Source: Stanieria cyanosphaera PCC 7437 (GTDB taxonomy: Bacteria > Cyanobacteriota > Cyanobacteriia > Cyanobacteriales > Xenococcaceae). Taken from it: a DNA stretch of 64,000 nt. This document shows positions 62,376 to 64,000 of the stretch, piece by piece; the stretch's first letter is position 1, and the number at the start of each line of letters is the position of its first letter. The stretch is taken from assembly GCF_000317575.1 (NCBI RefSeq), contig NC_019748.1, positions 2,062,001 through 2,126,000 on the forward strand. The letters run 5' to 3'. Below the pieces are notes generated by a model. That model saw only the letters and a list, made by a program, of their open reading frames with translations. It was not told the DNA's origin and did not search any database. The position numbers and the translations under genes are program-made.

Positions 62376-62726
62376 TTATGCCTGTTTGGCTAAGTCTACT
62401 ACTTTACTAAAAGCTTGAGGATCGACCATTGCTAATTGTGCTAGCATTTTGCGATTCAAACCAATATTTGCTTTTTTTAGGTTACCTGTTAGTTGACTGT
62501 AACTCATGCCATGTTGACGCGCAGCAGCATTAATTCTAGTAATCCAAAGACGGCGGAAATCTCTTTTACGTTTGCGGCGGTCGCGATAAGCATTCCGCAA
62601 TGCCTTCATTACCTGCTGATTAGCTGTGCGGAATAATCTTGAATGAGAACCGCGAAATCCTTTAGCTAGTTTAAGAATTTTTTTGCGACGTTTGCGGGCG
62701 ACATTACCCCTTTTAACTCTGGTCAT
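62376..62726 (-). CDS. rplT: 50S ribosomal protein L20
   Basis: L20 is an early-binding 23S rRNA protein and an autoregulator of the operon in other bacteria. The 116-residue product [69 protein letters not shown] is full length and typical. It lies 79 nt after rpmI. The usual upstream infC is not present; the operon is reduced to rpmI-rplT. Confidence 0.97.
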   Translation of the reverse strand: MTRVKRGNVARKRRKKILKLAKGFRGSHSRLFRTANQQVMKALRNAYRDRRKRKRDFRRLWITRINAAARQHGMSYSQLTGNLKKANIGLNRKMLAQLAMVDPQAFSKVVDLAKQA

Positions 62727-62805
62727 AGTTTCTCTTCTTTAGTGAATTTATTTTATTGACGACTATTTCTTTAACTATCAACGTTTGTGTTGGTTTAATA
62801 GTTAA

Positions 62806-63009
62806 TTACATATAAGGCATCATCAAACGTACATTTTTTTCATCAGCCTCATCAACTAAAGCAATGTTAGAAAGACGGCGACGAGTACGTTCTTTGCTTT
62901 TAGGTTGTAACAAGTGATTTTTAAAAGCTTTCCGTCTAAAAATTTTTTTACCGCTACCAGTAGGACGAAAACGCTTGGCAGCAGCCTTGCGAGTTTTTAA
63001 CTTAGGCAT
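62806..63009 (-). CDS. rpmI: 50S ribosomal protein L35
   Basis: The 67-residue product [47 protein letters not shown] is a typical L35. It is the first gene of the rpmI-rplT operon. The upstream gap of about 340 bp contains two palindromic elements and the promoter. Confidence 0.97.
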   Translation of the reverse strand: MPKLKTRKAAAKRFRPTGSGKKIFRRKAFKNHLLQPKSKERTRRRLSNIALVDEADEKNVRLMMPYM

Positions 63010-63146
63010 GAACGATTATTTATAATTCGACACAATTTACCATTATACCTTGATTTTGCTAGTCGTCAGCAATTTATTTTACTGATTATTTTTGATGAAC
63101 TAAATGAATTAGCTAGACTTTTATAGCAACCGAACTATAGCTTAAA

Positions 63147-63172
63147 TAGGGGTAATTCATGAATTATCCCTA
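63147..63172. repeat. 26-bp palindromic repeat
   Basis: The pattern TAGGG-G-TAATTCATGAATTA-T-CCCTA is a near-perfect palindrome and the second copy of the element at 13899-13926. Both share the TTCATGAA centre and AGGG/CCCT arms. Confidence 0.75.
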
Positions 63173-63195
63173 CTGAACTCTCTGTGTCTGGTGTT

Positions 63196-63285
63196 CGGTC
63201 GGCGTTCCCTTGCGTCTTGCGGAGGGGCTGACTCTGGAACTTGATTCCAGAGCTTGTACGCCCCGTCCGACGCGGGTTCCGACCG
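63196..63285. repeat. GC-rich nested inverted-repeat element
   Basis: Four complementary pairs are nested in order: CGGTCGG (63196) with CCGACCG (63279), GCGTC (63212) with GACGC (63269), GGGGC (63224) with GCCCC (63260), and CTCTGGAA (63232) with TTCCAGAG (63245) closing a 5-nt loop. The 90-bp block is far GC-richer than its surroundings and looks like an imported non-coding repeat. Confidence 0.75.
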
Positions 63286-63348
63286 CTGGCGCGCGAAACT
63301 ATTCTATCGTCCTAATCTTTAATTCAACTGCTATACCACAACTAAATT

Positions 63349-64000
63349 CTATGAAGAAGCAACTAATTTAGAGCTATCGGAGGCTGAAAATTTGGCTACT
63401 AACTGACGAAATTCGTCTCCAGTGATGGTTTCTTGCTCGATCAAAATATCAACAATGCGATCAACGGTAGAGCGATTTTGACGAATGATATTTTTGGCTT
63501 TTTCATAAGCATGAATCAGGATTGAGCGGATTTGATCATCGATTTGGTATTCTGTAACCTTAGAATATTCTGAGCGTTTCATCGAATCTCCTCCCAAAAA
63601 CACTGGTTGTTCTTGTCCTTCTAAAGCAAGAGGACCAAGATCCGACATTCCAAATTTAGTTACCATTTGCCTTGCTAAAGAAGTAACTTTTTCCAGGTCA
63701 TTACTTGCACCTGTGGTAATTTCGCTATCACCGAAAATAATTTCTTCTGCTGCTCTACCTCCCAAAGTAGAAGTTATCATTGCTAAAATTTGGTTTTTGG
63801 TGATTAAACCTTGTTCTTCATCAGGAGTAAACCAAGTCAAACCCTTTGCTTGTCCGCGAGGAATCAACGTAACTTTTTCTAAAGGATCGTGGTCGGGAAT
63901 GAGAGTAGCAACCAAAGCATGACCAACCTCATGATAAGCAATTAAACGTTTCGCTTTACTATCTACTAAAGATGCACCTTCCATACCTGCTACTACCCGA
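63349..64000 (-). CDS. ftsH: FtsH protease, C-terminal peptidase domain (5' end outside window)
   Basis: FtsH is the membrane-anchored AAA metalloprotease; cyanobacterial members degrade damaged D1 protein. The visible 216 residues cover [32 protein letters not shown], with the zinc motif [76 protein letters not shown] and the C-terminal TGDEFRQLV. The frame is still open at the right edge, so the AAA domain and start lie beyond base 64000. Which FtsH paralogue it is cannot be decided from this part. Confidence 0.96.
   Translation of the reverse strand, partial: RVVAGMEGASLVDSKAKRLIAYHEVGHALVATLIPDHDPLEKVTLIPRGQAKGLTWFTPDEEQGLITKNQILAMITSTLGGRAAEEIIFGDSEITTGASNDLEKVTSLARQMVTKFGMSDLGPLALEGQEQPVFLGGDSMKRSEYSKVTEYQIDDQIRSILIHAYEKAKNIIRQNRSTVDRIVDILIEQETITGDEFRQLVAKFSASDSSKLVASS

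Larger units (their letters stand above)
63010..63348. other. gap between ftsH and rpmI with two repeat elements
   Basis: No ORF. It holds a TTCATGAA palindrome (63147-63172) and a GC-rich nested hairpin (63196-63285). Confidence 0.6.

Noticed and set aside
1-64000. CRISPR arrays, insertion sequences, prophage
   Set aside because: No regularly spaced direct repeats, transposase motifs or phage genes were seen on either strand.

Overview
The window is chromosomal DNA of a cyanobacterium. It carries genes for a photosystem I subunit (PsaK), the PSI assembly factor Ycf37, the inducible NDH-1 CO2-uptake module (NdhF3/NdhD3/CupA/CupS type) and the light-dependent proton-extrusion protein PxcA. 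It also carries an rbp-rpsU pair and is strewn with the HIP1 octamer GCGATCGC (for example at 210 and 470). Base composition is AT-rich. I cannot name the genus from the sequence alone; most of the window is ordinary core and accessory genome with no prophage, IS element or CRISPR array.

Layout. 1-6.5 kb: psaK with a strong terminator; a tRNA-Arg(CCU) gene split by a 257-nt group I intron; a NUDIX hydrolase; avtA-rimM; a DrrAB-like ABC exporter. 6.5-11 kb: a decayed CYP152-type P450, a membrane-anchored Ser/Thr kinase, an epimerase, and a small GC-richer antitoxin/PIN-toxin pair whose toxin is frameshifted. 11-14 kb: hemE, then overlapping pyrR-fni. 13.9-24.3 kb: an exopolysaccharide cluster, all on the minus strand (PIG-L deacetylase, four glycosyltransferases, Wzy, Wzx and a Wzc-like BY-kinase). 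24.6-32.2 kb: a PhnD-like lipoprotein, thiE-thiS, a DUF1517 protein, small unknown proteins, cobU, and a glycosyltransferase plus WcaF-like acetyltransferase. 32.2-44.5 kb: a CBM48-GH13 glycosidase, an exported OB-like protein with a stress protein, an exported phosphatase, an EamA transporter, a divergent LuxR/MAPEG pair, and mutS with an SDR-like protein.

44.6-46.8 kb is a copper-handling pair (DUF411 protein and TAT-exported multicopper oxidase) behind a promoter that looks like a MerR/CueR-type operator with a 20-bp spacer. 47-57.4 kb is a carbon-uptake region: a SulP anion transporter, then ndhF3, a TAT-exported beta-carbonic anhydrase, ndhD3, an exported OB-fold protein, cupA, a 33-residue membrane microprotein, a convergent fasciclin-domain cupS and pxcA. 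The insertion of the carbonic anhydrase and OB-fold genes into the NDH-1MS operon, and the microprotein, are the best candidates for under-described biology here. 57.5-64 kb holds a degenerate AddB/UvrD-like ATPase, rbp-rpsU, ycf37, a solute-binding protein, rpmI-rplT and the 3' part of ftsH, which runs off the right end.

All assignments come from reading the sequence and remembered family motifs; no database search was run.
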